This document shows, piece after piece, positions 47,114 to 54,598 of a DNA stretch of 64,000 bases. Every line of letters starts with the position of its first letter. The first letter of the stretch is position 1. The translations under genes were made by a program, and so were the position numbers. A model generated the notes under the pieces. That model was given only the letters and a program-made list of their open reading frames with translations, was not told the origin of the DNA and did not search any database. This stretch comes from Brucella tritici (GTDB lineage: Bacteria; Pseudomonadota; Alphaproteobacteria; Rhizobiales; Rhizobiaceae), in the NCBI RefSeq assembly GCF_008932295.1, contig NZ_WBWA01000008.1, positions 143,884 to 207,883 of the forward strand. The letters are read 5' to 3'.

Positions 47114-48624
47114 TGGGTAACTCCTGCCATTGCAGCAATAAATTTCGCTTCAGAAAACGCATCGCGTCCAATTTCTGGCCCGGGACGTCCGTTCACAAAG
47201 GGGATGACACGGTCAGCCACATCCGCGACTTCCATGAGGTCTGACGAGGTGACAAGAACGGCAACGCCCTTCTCTGCCAAACGGCGCATCTGCGCGTGAA
47301 TTTCGCGCTTGGCACCGATATCGACGCCTTCCGTCGGTTCGATGAAGATCATCAGGCGATAGTGATCGTCGGCTCCGTAAAGCCACTTACCGATCGAAAC
47401 CTTCTGCTTGTTACCGCCACTCAGATCTTTAACAAACTGACTGCGCGAATGCGCCTTGACGTTCATAAGCTCCATCATCCGGTCTGCCTCGCGGGCTTCG
47501 CGTCGCATGAACAATATGCCGGTACCAGCAAAAGTCGCGTAAGACGGGTGCACCATTGCAAGGTTTTCACGTACGTCCCAATCGCCAACAAGCGCGTTTT
47601 CCATGCGATGGTCTGGCACCAGTGCCACGCCTTTTTTCTGCATCGTCCGCGCATCAATTTTCGTCTGCACCTCACCCTGAAACAGGTACGTTCCGTCGGT
47701 CACACCGCTTGCGGCATAAAGCGAGCGCGCAAATCCGAAATGTCCTGCCCCTGTCAGGCCGATAAGCCCGATAATCTCACCCGCGTGAATGGCAAAATGC
47801 TCGACCTCTACACCGCCTGCTTTCCAGTCGCTAACGTCCAGAACAACGTTGCCAAACGCACGTACAGGCTGAATTTCCTGTTCGCTTGCATCCACACCAC
47901 CGGTCCGCTGGAGCATGAGGTCAATCAGTTGCGCCTCGCTCGAATCTCCAGCCTGAAGCGTTGCGATGTGACGACCATCACGCAAAACAGTAATACGATC
48001 GCTTAGCGCCTTGATTTCAGAAAGAAAGTGGCTGATCAGCACAATGCCGACACCCTGTTTGGGCAGGGTCTTGATGATTTCCCAAAGGCTCTCTTTTTCG
48101 CGAGCAGGCAAGGTGGCCGTCGGCTCGTCAAGGATCAGTAGCCTCACATTACCGCGCAGTGCGCGGACAATTTCGATAATCTTCTGGTCGGCCATGGGCA
48201 GCATATCGACCTGCTGATTAAGGTCGATAGAAACCTGGGGAAACCAGCGGCCCAACAGCTCGTTCGCACGGGCCAGGAGCTTCCGGCTATCGATGATGCC
48301 AACCCCCATGCGTGGCTCGTCGCCCAACAGAATATTCTGCGCACCCGTCAGACCGGGAACGAGGCTGCCTTCCTGCGAAACATGTGCGATCCCCTTGCGC
48401 AAGGCATCGCCGGCGCTGCTCAGTTTCACCTCAGCTCCATCAATCGTTATCGTGCCGGATGTCGGGCTTTTGCTACCGCCGAGAATGCTGACCAGCGTGG
48501 TTTTTCCCGCGCCGTTTTCTCCGATCAGTCCGTGCACCTCATCGAACCGGAATTCAGCGCTGACCTGATCAAGCGCCAAAGTACCGGGATAAGACATCAC
48601 GATCTGCGAAAGGCTTACAGCCAT
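47110..48624 (-). CDS. Sugar ABC transporter ATPase, two nucleotide-binding domains (RbsA-like)
   Basis: 504 residues. The first domain has an intact Walker A (GENGAGKTTLVSILGG) and Walker B (LLILDEPTATL); the second has the degenerate Walker A-like GLTGAGHFGFARSLYAA, signature LSGGNKQKVSIGKWLYG and EPTEGVDIGAK typical of this family. It powers uptake of a pentose, hexose or polyol. Preceded by GGAG. The gene starts 195 bases after the SBP stop, a gap holding a terminator and a repeat, so operon expression may be reduced here. Confidence 0.93.
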   Translation of the reverse strand: MAVSLSQIVMSYPGTLALDQVSAEFRFDEVHGLIGENGAGKTTLVSILGGSKSPTSGTITIDGAEVKLSSAGDALRKGIAHVSQEGSLVPGLTGAQNILLGDEPRMGVGIIDSRKLLARANELLGRWFPQVSIDLNQQVDMLPMADQKIIEIVRALRGNVRLLILDEPTATLPAREKESLWEIIKTLPKQGVGIVLISHFLSEIKALSDRITVLRDGRHIATLQAGDSSEAQLIDLMLQRTGGVDASEQEIQPVRAFGNVVLDVSDWKAGGVEVEHFAIHAGEIIGLIGLTGAGHFGFARSLYAASGVTDGTYLFQGEVQTKIDARTMQKKGVALVPDHRMENALVGDWDVRENLAMVHPSYATFAGTGILFMRREAREADRMMELMNVKAHSRSQFVKDLSGGNKQKVSIGKWLYGADDHYRLMIFIEPTEGVDIGAKREIHAQMRRLAEKGVAVLVTSSDLMEVADVADRVIPFVNGRPGPEIGRDAFSEAKFIAAMAGVTQ

Positions 48625-48648
48625 CGAAGAACTCCATGAATTGAATTG

Positions 48649-48754
48649 CTAGAGCATGCCTCCAAAATAGGGATCCAGTTTTGGGGTAACGACATGCGGA
48701 AAAACAAGAAGGTAGAGCGGTTGCAACGACTCCGTTTTAGCCGAGACAGCTCTA
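48649..48754. repeat. Rhizobial-type intergenic repeat between the binding protein and ATPase genes
   Basis: CTAGAGCATGCCTCCAAAAT to AGACAGCTCTA, with inverted modules (TCCAAAATAGGG/CCAGTTTTGGGG and others), related to the 14311 and 21738 elements. Confidence 0.7.
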
Positions 48755-48761
48755 AATCCTG

Positions 48762-48799
48762 AAAAAAGGCCGGAACGTGGAACGTCCACGCCCCGGCCA
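48762..48799 (-). terminator. Rho-independent terminator or attenuator after the sugar-binding protein gene
   Basis: On the minus strand GGCCGG, inner arms GTGGA and TCCAC, then CCGGCC form a stem directly followed by TTTTTT. It lies 20 bases downstream of the SBP stop and before the ATPase gene, so it probably makes the SBP mRNA more abundant than the downstream series. Confidence 0.85.
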
Positions 48800-48818
48800 G
48801 TGGCAGGCAATGGGGTGC

Positions 48819-49772
48819 CTACTTCTTCGGGAGGAAATCCTTGCAGTTCTGCTTCGTGACAAGCGGCGCATCAAGATAGACAGTCTTGGAAGGAATGACG
48901 GTGTCGGCATCTTCCTTCTTCACGACGATGCTTTCGATCCACTCGCCGGTCTGCGCGCCCATCTTTTCAAACGGCTGCGAAACAGTCGCGATCATCAGGC
49001 TGTCCGGCTTGCAGACTTCTTCAATTGCCTGTGGGTGGCCATCGATACCAATAACCTTCACATTTTTCAGACCTGCTGCGGTGAGTGCATTGATGGCTGC
49101 CTGTGCCGGTTCATCCCAAGGTGCCCACACGGCATTGATTTCTTCTCCAAAGCGCGATGCATAATCCTGCACCGTGCTGGTCGTGTCTTCGAAGAAGGCA
49201 GTGTAGTCGATATTATGTTCGGCGATGACCTTCACTTCAGGATATTCCTTCACCACGGCGGCCATAACGTCACCGCGCTTGCGGGTGCCATGATGCTCTG
49301 CCATGCGCAGGAAAATCATATTTCCTTTGCCACCCATCTCATTGAGCAGGTAAGGGGACACAGAAGCAGACATTGCCCAGTTGTTGGTTGTAACGTCAAC
49401 GAGCACACCGTCTACCTGACCACTATCGATGGCGAAGACTGGAATTTTCGCAGCAACCGCAGCGTCAATCGCTGCACGCGATGCTCGGAGATCAGACATG
49501 CTTACGATAATGGCATCTACTCCGCGCGATGCGGCATCCTGAATGTTCGAAGCAGTGCGTTCGCCCGAGCCGCCGCTATCGAGAACGCTGACGTTCCAAT
49601 CCTTGGCGGTTTCCTTGAGCCAGGCGTCAAATCCAGCCTTGGCACGTTGTTCAGATTGCGCAGCAGCGTTGGAATGCACCCAGGCTACATTGGTCGCGGA
49701 TGCGCTGGCAGTACCCATAAGCATGGTTAAAGCGACCGCCGCGATGGACTTCTTGAAAAATCCCGTATTCAT
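48819..49772 (-). CDS. Sugar ABC transporter substrate-binding protein (RbsB-like)
   Basis: 317 residues. Signal peptide ending SASA, then the peripla-BP 4 fold: NVAWVHSNAAAQSEQRAKAG, GVDAIIVSMSDLRASRAAID, VIGIDGHPQAIEEV. Periplasmic partner of the RbsC/RbsA-like genes; ligand unknown. GGGGAGGAATAA lies before the ATG. First gene of the minus-strand series, opposite the SorC-type regulator. Confidence 0.9.
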   Translation of the reverse strand: MNTGFFKKSIAAVALTMLMGTASASATNVAWVHSNAAAQSEQRAKAGFDAWLKETAKDWNVSVLDSGGSGERTASNIQDAASRGVDAIIVSMSDLRASRAAIDAAVAAKIPVFAIDSGQVDGVLVDVTTNNWAMSASVSPYLLNEMGGKGNMIFLRMAEHHGTRKRGDVMAAVVKEYPEVKVIAEHNIDYTAFFEDTTSTVQDYASRFGEEINAVWAPWDEPAQAAINALTAAGLKNVKVIGIDGHPQAIEEVCKPDSLMIATVSQPFEKMGAQTGEWIESIVVKKEDADTVIPSKTVYLDAPLVTKQNCKDFLPKK

Positions 49773-50092
49773 TTATTCCTCCCCGTAGCGGCGTGGTTGA
49801 GCCCACTACCCGCCTCACATTGTTGAACCCCGGCTCTGGGCGTCTCCGGCGACATTTCTATGATGTCGGCTTTCCGCCCTCCTCCAAGCCTGTCGCTTCG
49901 GCGCCTGTCAGGTTCAGATCCTCACGAACCAGACGCGGCTTTTGTGCTTTAACCTCGGCTTTCCATTCCGGTTGACCCACCTGCTCAATCGCGCTCTTGT
50001 CCACCGGAACAGTTCGAATTAAGCAACGGTTTGTTACAAATGTCAAACTAAATTACATTTGTATCAACGCAGGAAAACGACAAGAGGAACCG
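49773..50092. other. Divergent regulatory region of the sugar/AcoABC operon
   Basis: 320 bases between the SBP gene and the SorC-type regulator. It holds a palindrome at 50036-50062 and must contain two promoters. A 62-residue open frame on the minus strand (49858-50046) has no signal of coding and is not called. Confidence 0.5.
50036..50062. promoter_or_regulatory. Candidate operator, palindrome ACAAATGT-N11-ACATTTGT
   Basis: ACAAATGT (50036-50043) and ACATTTGT (50055-50062) are exact inverted copies, extended by one further T/A pair on the outside. Half-sites are 19 bases apart centre to centre, close to two helical turns, and the site lies 30 bases before the SorC-type gene. Binding by that regulator is inferred from location. 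Confidence 0.6.
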
Positions 50093-51085
50093 ATGAACGA
50101 ATCTGAAGACAGCCTTATGGTGCGTGTCGCGTGGCTATATTACATCGGTGGATTCAACCAGGAGGCGACTGCCGCTCGGCTGGGCCTGACCCGAGCACGC
50201 GTTAATAAAATTCTCGGAGAAGCCCGCGAAAGTGGCCTTGTCAGCATCTCCATCGACCATCAGAATGCTGGTACGCTGCCGCTCGAAAATGAGCTTATGC
50301 GTCGCTATGGGCTGGATTTCTGCATTTCAACGCCACCATTCGACTTCGATACAGATGACACAGCGTCTGAAATCCGTAAGCAAGTTTCGTTTCGCGCAGT
50401 TGGCGTCGCTGCTGCGACCTACCTCAAGAATTTTCTTGCGGACAACCAGGAAGCGACCATTGGCACCGGCTGGGGACGCACGATAGAGCAGATGACGCTA
50501 CAACTTGCCGGTGTGCGAGCACCGCAAGCGCGCTTCATTTCCGTCATGGGATCGCTGACCGCCAACTCTGCCTATAACCCATTCGAAGTTGTGCATATGT
50601 TGGCACGCCGCACGGGCGGACAGGGCTTTTTCCTCCTCGTGCCGTTCATTGCCGATTCTGCCGAGGACAGAAAAGTTCTGATTTCCCAACGATCTGTAGC
50701 GCGCGCGATGGAAATTGCCCGCACGGCTTCGGTCTGTTTCATCAGTGCTGGTGAGTTGACAGAAGATTCATTGTTGCGCCGCCAAAACATGTTGAGCAAA
50801 CCGGAGCTTGAAAGCCTCCGGGCCGCAGGCGCAATCGGTGACACCAACGGCATTTTTTTTGATAAGGAGGGCCGTCAGGTCGACCATGAAATGAACCAAC
50901 GCACTATCGCTCTCGGATTTGCCGAATTGCAGAAGGTTCAGGTCGTCCTGCTCATCGCGGGCCAGGAAAAGGCTATCGCTACCAGAGCTCTTTTGAAGAG
51001 CGGTATAGTCAACGGCCTCATCATAGACGGTGATGCAGCCGAAGCGCTACTGAAGCTAGACAGCTCCAAAACTGACCTGCCGTAA
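50093..51085 (+). CDS. SorC/DeoR-type sugar-responsive regulator
   Basis: 330 residues. An N-terminal helix-turn-helix (about 10-50, YYIGGFNQEATAARLGLTRARVNKILGEARESG) and a C-terminal sugar-binding domain (GTGWGRTIEQMTLQL, NGIFFDKEGRQVDHEMNQRTIAL, VLLIAGQEKAIATRALLKSG) identify the SorC family, whose members bind phosphorylated sugars. It probably controls the divergent operon 38972-49772, responding to a kinase product. Start at 50093 follows AGAGGAA; a longer reading to 49997 is not favoured. Confidence 0.88.
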   Translation: MNESEDSLMVRVAWLYYIGGFNQEATAARLGLTRARVNKILGEARESGLVSISIDHQNAGTLPLENELMRRYGLDFCISTPPFDFDTDDTASEIRKQVSFRAVGVAAATYLKNFLADNQEATIGTGWGRTIEQMTLQLAGVRAPQARFISVMGSLTANSAYNPFEVVHMLARRTGGQGFFLLVPFIADSAEDRKVLISQRSVARAMEIARTASVCFISAGELTEDSLLRRQNMLSKPELESLRAAGAIGDTNGIFFDKEGRQVDHEMNQRTIALGFAELQKVQVVLLIAGQEKAIATRALLKSGIVNGLIIDGDAAEALLKLDSSKTDLP

Positions 51086-51427
51086 GTATTTTCTCTCAGA
51101 TTGGATTAGATAGACAGCGCAACCCGACAATCATAACAATTTATGAGTTGTCTCTGGCGCTTGAAACGGCCTATTCGAACCTAATTTTTCCGGAGAATAA
51201 CCCAGGCAAGTGATCCCGTCGGAAGTGAACGATCTCCCAGTAAATGCCGTTGCGACCGCCTAGAAATTGTCTGACCGTTTCGGATTTTAACTTAATTTTT
51301 TGGCACGATACAACATCCCTGAAAACGTGAAAAGCCTCATGACAATTCTCATAGCTGTCAGAGGGTCCGAATTCTGGCTCAGTTACGGTGCCCCTCCACG
51401 ACATTTCGTGGACTGATTAATAGAAGG

Positions 51428-51457
51428 CATATGGCAAAAGTCAGCTTTTGCCATATG
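51428..51457. repeat. CATATGGCAAAA palindrome, right copy
   Basis: CATATGGCAAAAG (51428-51440) and CTTTTGCCATATG (51445-51457), 13-bp stem, 4-base loop, preceded by GGACTGATTAAT as in the left copy. Confidence 0.8.
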
Positions 51458-51589
51458 TTTTCTGATCGACCGTTTTCATGTCGGCTTCGCGCTTAAGTTC
51501 GGCCGTTCATGACAAGCTTGGGCACCTCTCGAAAGCTGCTAGCCCTTTTCGAGCTGGCCGAATGCTGAAAACTCATGGCGTTAAGGCCC

Positions 51590-51601
51590 TTTTGCCATAT
51601 G
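51590..51601. repeat. Half copy of the CATATGGCAAAA palindrome
   Basis: TTTTGCCATATG without a partner arm. Confidence 0.5.
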
Positions 51602-51669
51602 TGAGACTGGGACAGATCAGCAAGCTTATCTGAACGCGAATATAGATTCCTTTTTTTGAAATTCGATCT

Positions 51670-52365
51670 TCAGTAAGACTCATCAAGAAGACAATTAACC
51701 CAGAACTCCGAGACGCTTGCGCTGTTTGGTAGACCAACGATGTGCACTATGGAAGTTGCGATATCTTCCGGGCGGGTTAGTTCATCGGACTTCACTGCAA
51801 GGGCATTCCCCATGTCGGTCGCCACCAGTCCCGGACAAATTGCAGTCGAACGTACCCCGTGTTCAAAACCTGCATGGCGTATCGCATGGGACAAGCCAAG
51901 TGCGGCAAATTTAGAAACCGAGTATGCACCGGAAGCAGCCGACTTCACACGCTTGCCCGACAGGGAAGAAATGATAATAACTCTTCCCGTTCCTGTTTTA
52001 ACCAATTCACTCCAGCAAGCTTTAACGAGCCGTCGCGGCGCACTGACATTCACGTCTATCAGAGCAGAGAAATCCTCATCGCTCGCCTCAACGACGGATG
52101 TCCGTATCATAATTCCGGCATTTGCTACGACCGCATCTATCCGTCCAAAGCGCTCAACTACGGCCTTGGCCCATAAATCTGCAATTTCCGGATCACTGGC
52201 ATCATAGGTGTGAATGTGCGTTGCGGGCTCATCAGCCCAGTGGGGCATCTCAGGATTTCTCATACCAAGTGACACATTCCAGCCAGCCGCCAGAAACGCC
52301 TTTGCCGTCGCTGCGCCGATGCCGCGATTGGCTCCAGAAATCAAAACCGTTCGTTTCTTTTGCAT
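51670..52365 (-). CDS. SDR-family oxidoreductase
   Basis: 231 residues. SGANRGIG cofactor loop, VVANAGI, IIISSLSG and catalytic YSVSK are seen. The C-terminal part lacks the usual GGxxL tail and ends SEFWVNCLLDESY, as in several SDRs of the YdfG/dehydrogenase type. It starts 18 bases after the stop of the FAD oxidoreductase gene, with which it probably forms an operon. Role unknown; it may act on a carbonyl product of the oxidase. Confidence 0.8.
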   Translation of the reverse strand: MQKKRTVLISGANRGIGAATAKAFLAAGWNVSLGMRNPEMPHWADEPATHIHTYDASDPEIADLWAKAVVERFGRIDAVVANAGIMIRTSVVEASDEDFSALIDVNVSAPRRLVKACWSELVKTGTGRVIIISSLSGKRVKSAASGAYSVSKFAALGLSHAIRHAGFEHGVRSTAICPGLVATDMGNALAVKSDELTRPEDIATSIVHIVGLPNSASVSEFWVNCLLDESY

Positions 52366-52383
52366 GTCGTACTTTCCTTGATC

Positions 52384-53706
52384 TCAAGCATGAGGGGGAA
52401 GAACCGCGCCTTCCTTGCGGGCGGCACGCGTGTCGCTAAACCGGAAATAGCGCAACTGCATCTGGGGCGCGAAGGACATATAAAACGGTGCCCGATGCAG
52501 CGGCTCAAGCTTTAATGACAATTCGCGATCCGGCTTCCCCAAGGCCCATGCGGACAGAATACCGCCAAGCATTGAGCCAGTCGGCACGCCGCGTCCTGAC
52601 AGCCCGGTGCAGGCGACAATGCCAGGCGCAAGGTCATAGAGACGCGGAACGGTTCGCTGCTGCATATCAAGCTCACCGAACCAGAAATATTCCCAGCGAA
52701 TTGGTTCTTTGATTTGCGGATGCAGAAACTTGAGGCGGTCGGTAATGACCTGACGGGTATAGACCGGATCGACACCGCGCTTCCCCATCGGAAACATCGA
52801 AGCAACTATGCGCCCTTCTCGGTTGTATTTGTAAACATAAATATCGCCGCGCCCATCGTGCATGGTCGTGTTGTTCGGCAGAACCTGTCTGCGTGTTTCG
52901 GGCTCAAGTGGCTGCGTGGCTGCCACAAAGACCTTCATGATCCGAAAACTGCGGTCTAGGTTTTTCCATCCGCCCACAGTATAGGCACCGGTTGCGAAAA
53001 TGACCTTATCGGCCATCACGGACCCACTACCAGTTTTGACCTCCCACTTGCCATTCTTTGGACTGACATTTTCGACAGCGGAACTTGTATAAATGCGACC
53101 GCCCTCCTGTAGCACCGCCCTCGCCAACCCCCTCGCATAAGATAGCGGATTCATGTGCCCGCCCTCTGCGTGGTACCAGCCACCATAAAATCGTGGGCTG
53201 CCCGTCATAGCCTCGATCTCATCTTTGCCCAGCACTCGGCACTGGGCGCCGACTTCAGAATAGATTTGATTTTTATATTCTATTCCCGCCATTGCAACGG
53301 GCCGCAACGCCCCCATGACGTAACCATTCTGAACCCACTCACAATCGATGTTATAGCGCGATATCATATCTTTAACCCGATCATTGGCACGGGTTTGCCG
53401 TTCTATCAAACGCTCAGCCCAAGGTTCACCGAGCATCTTACGAAGCTTGGGAAGACTGTAGTAACTGAAGGTCGGTGTACAGTGACCTGCATTTCGCCCC
53501 GATCCACCAAAGCCAGCCTCTTGCGCCTCAAGTAAAACAACGCTCATACCTTCGCGCGCTAGCTCCAGCGCTGTTGTTAAACCTGTGAAGCCGGCACCGA
53601 CAATACAAACATCGGCTTGAATCTGCTCTTGTAAGCGTTGTGTTGTTGGAGCGCTTGCCGCTGTAGCGAACCAAAGTGTGGTATCAAATGGCGAGAATTT
53701 ACCCAT
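52384..53706 (-). CDS. FAD-dependent oxidoreductase (DAO family, PuuB-like)
   Basis: 440 residues. CIVGAGFTGLTTALELAREG is the N-terminal FAD dinucleotide fold; GGSGRNAGHCTPTF is a DAO-type motif found in gamma-glutamylputrescine oxidase-like proteins; TGLSGRGVPTGSMLGGILSAWALG closes the FAD site. Such enzymes oxidise amines to imine/aldehyde with release of ammonia or the amino group. ATG at 53706 has GGGAA 4 bases upstream; ATG 53718 is possible. Divergent from the MarR gene. Confidence 0.85.
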   Translation of the reverse strand: MGKFSPFDTTLWFATAASAPTTQRLQEQIQADVCIVGAGFTGLTTALELAREGMSVVLLEAQEAGFGGSGRNAGHCTPTFSYYSLPKLRKMLGEPWAERLIERQTRANDRVKDMISRYNIDCEWVQNGYVMGALRPVAMAGIEYKNQIYSEVGAQCRVLGKDEIEAMTGSPRFYGGWYHAEGGHMNPLSYARGLARAVLQEGGRIYTSSAVENVSPKNGKWEVKTGSGSVMADKVIFATGAYTVGGWKNLDRSFRIMKVFVAATQPLEPETRRQVLPNNTTMHDGRGDIYVYKYNREGRIVASMFPMGKRGVDPVYTRQVITDRLKFLHPQIKEPIRWEYFWFGELDMQQRTVPRLYDLAPGIVACTGLSGRGVPTGSMLGGILSAWALGKPDRELSLKLEPLHRAPFYMSFAPQMQLRYFRFSDTRAARKEGAVLPPHA

Positions 53707-53886
53707 TGCGTTTCCCATCCGGCCTGCACCGGCCCTTCAAGAACCTGCTTCGGCAGATCCGATGATTATTGGTTATTTCCAGCGACCCCTCGTCGCGATT
53801 TTTAGCCTTACATTCCGCCGCAAGACCGACATAGCCTGGCCCGCAACGGCACTTCCGAACTTAGGTGCTCGCTCCACTCTTAAAAA

Positions 53887-53933
53887 AATAGTTGTGTTTG
53901 TCCATTATAATAGTTGCATTTATCCACTAAATG
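53887..53933. promoter_or_regulatory. Tandem 22-bp repeats and palindrome upstream of the MarR gene
   Basis: AATAGTTGTGTTTGTCCATT (from 53887) and AATAGTTGCATTTATCCACT (from 53909) are direct repeats spaced 22 bases, two helical turns. The second overlaps a perfect palindrome CATTTA-TCCAC-TAAATG (53917-53933). The 53719-53995 region is AT-rich and lies between divergent genes, so these are candidate regulator sites. I see no gene in the rest of it. Confidence 0.6.
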
Positions 53934-53995
53934 TAATTAGCTGATGGAAACTGAATGGAACATCTATAGAAAAACTAATAGAATTGGGGAATTGA

Positions 53996-54499
53996 GTGGC
54001 AAAAAAGGCTATCTCAAAAGGATATATCACACCTCCAACCGAAATAGACCACGTTGATATCGATGTTTTGGAGAATACTCTGAGCTTCTATATTCGCGTT
54101 ATAGATTCTTCTGTTTCACGTGATCTTGACGAACGCCTTGAAAAGCTAGAGGTTGCAAAAGGAAAAGGGAAAATAACGGCCCTTTTTCTTATAGACAGTC
54201 ATCCCGGCATTCGCCCCTCTGTCGTAGCCGAACTTGCGATGAAAGATCGGTCCGCTATGGGGCGCATTCTTGATCATTTCGAAAAGCAGGGTTTGATCGA
54301 GCGAAGAACATCGCAAGAAGACAGCCGTGCACAAGAACTTTACGCGACTGAAAAAGGTGCCGCGCTTGCGCAAAAAGTGCGCACCATCGTTACACAGCAG
54401 TCGGAAGATTTCTTCAAGATCATTCCCGAAAACGAGCAGAGGATCCTAATGGACATCCTCAAGCGCGCCTACATTCGACTGCGCGAGAATTGGAAATGA
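53996..54499 (+). CDS. MarR-family regulator
   Basis: 167 residues. A winged-helix core (about 60-125): HPGIRPSVVAELAMKDRSAMGRILDHFEKQGLIERRTSQEDSRAQELYATEKG, with the typical DxR wing (EDSRAQ). Flanking helices dimerise. It starts with GTG at 53996, 8 bases after GGGGAA. Likely controls the adjacent amine catabolic genes; ligand unknown. Confidence 0.85.
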   Translation: MAKKAISKGYITPPTEIDHVDIDVLENTLSFYIRVIDSSVSRDLDERLEKLEVAKGKGKITALFLIDSHPGIRPSVVAELAMKDRSAMGRILDHFEKQGLIERRTSQEDSRAQELYATEKGAALAQKVRTIVTQQSEDFFKIIPENEQRILMDILKRAYIRLRENWK

Positions 54500-54598
54500 C
54501 AGCACTTTAACGCACTCGAACGACGAACCGGCGCCCGTGCATAGAAAGAAGCACATTGGCCACGTTCTATTTGACAGCCCACATAAGAGAGTTTTCAG

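Larger units (their letters stand above)
51086..51669. other. Non-coding stretch with palindromes right of the SorC-type gene
   Basis: 584 bases without a supportable gene. It holds a CCACGA-CATT-TCGTGG hairpin (51395-51410), the second CATATGGCAAAA palindrome (51428-51457) and a third half copy TTTTGCCATATG (51590-51601). A 77-codon minus-strand frame (51171-51404) has no recognisable domain and was not called. Confidence 0.5.

Noticed and set aside
49858..50046. 62-codon minus-strand open frame in the divergent promoter region
   Set aside because: Overlaps the candidate operator and lacks coding signals.
51171..51404. 77-codon minus-strand open frame in the gap after the SorC-type gene
   Set aside because: No ribosome site, no domain recognised, isolated among palindromes; may be a remnant but is not supported as a gene.
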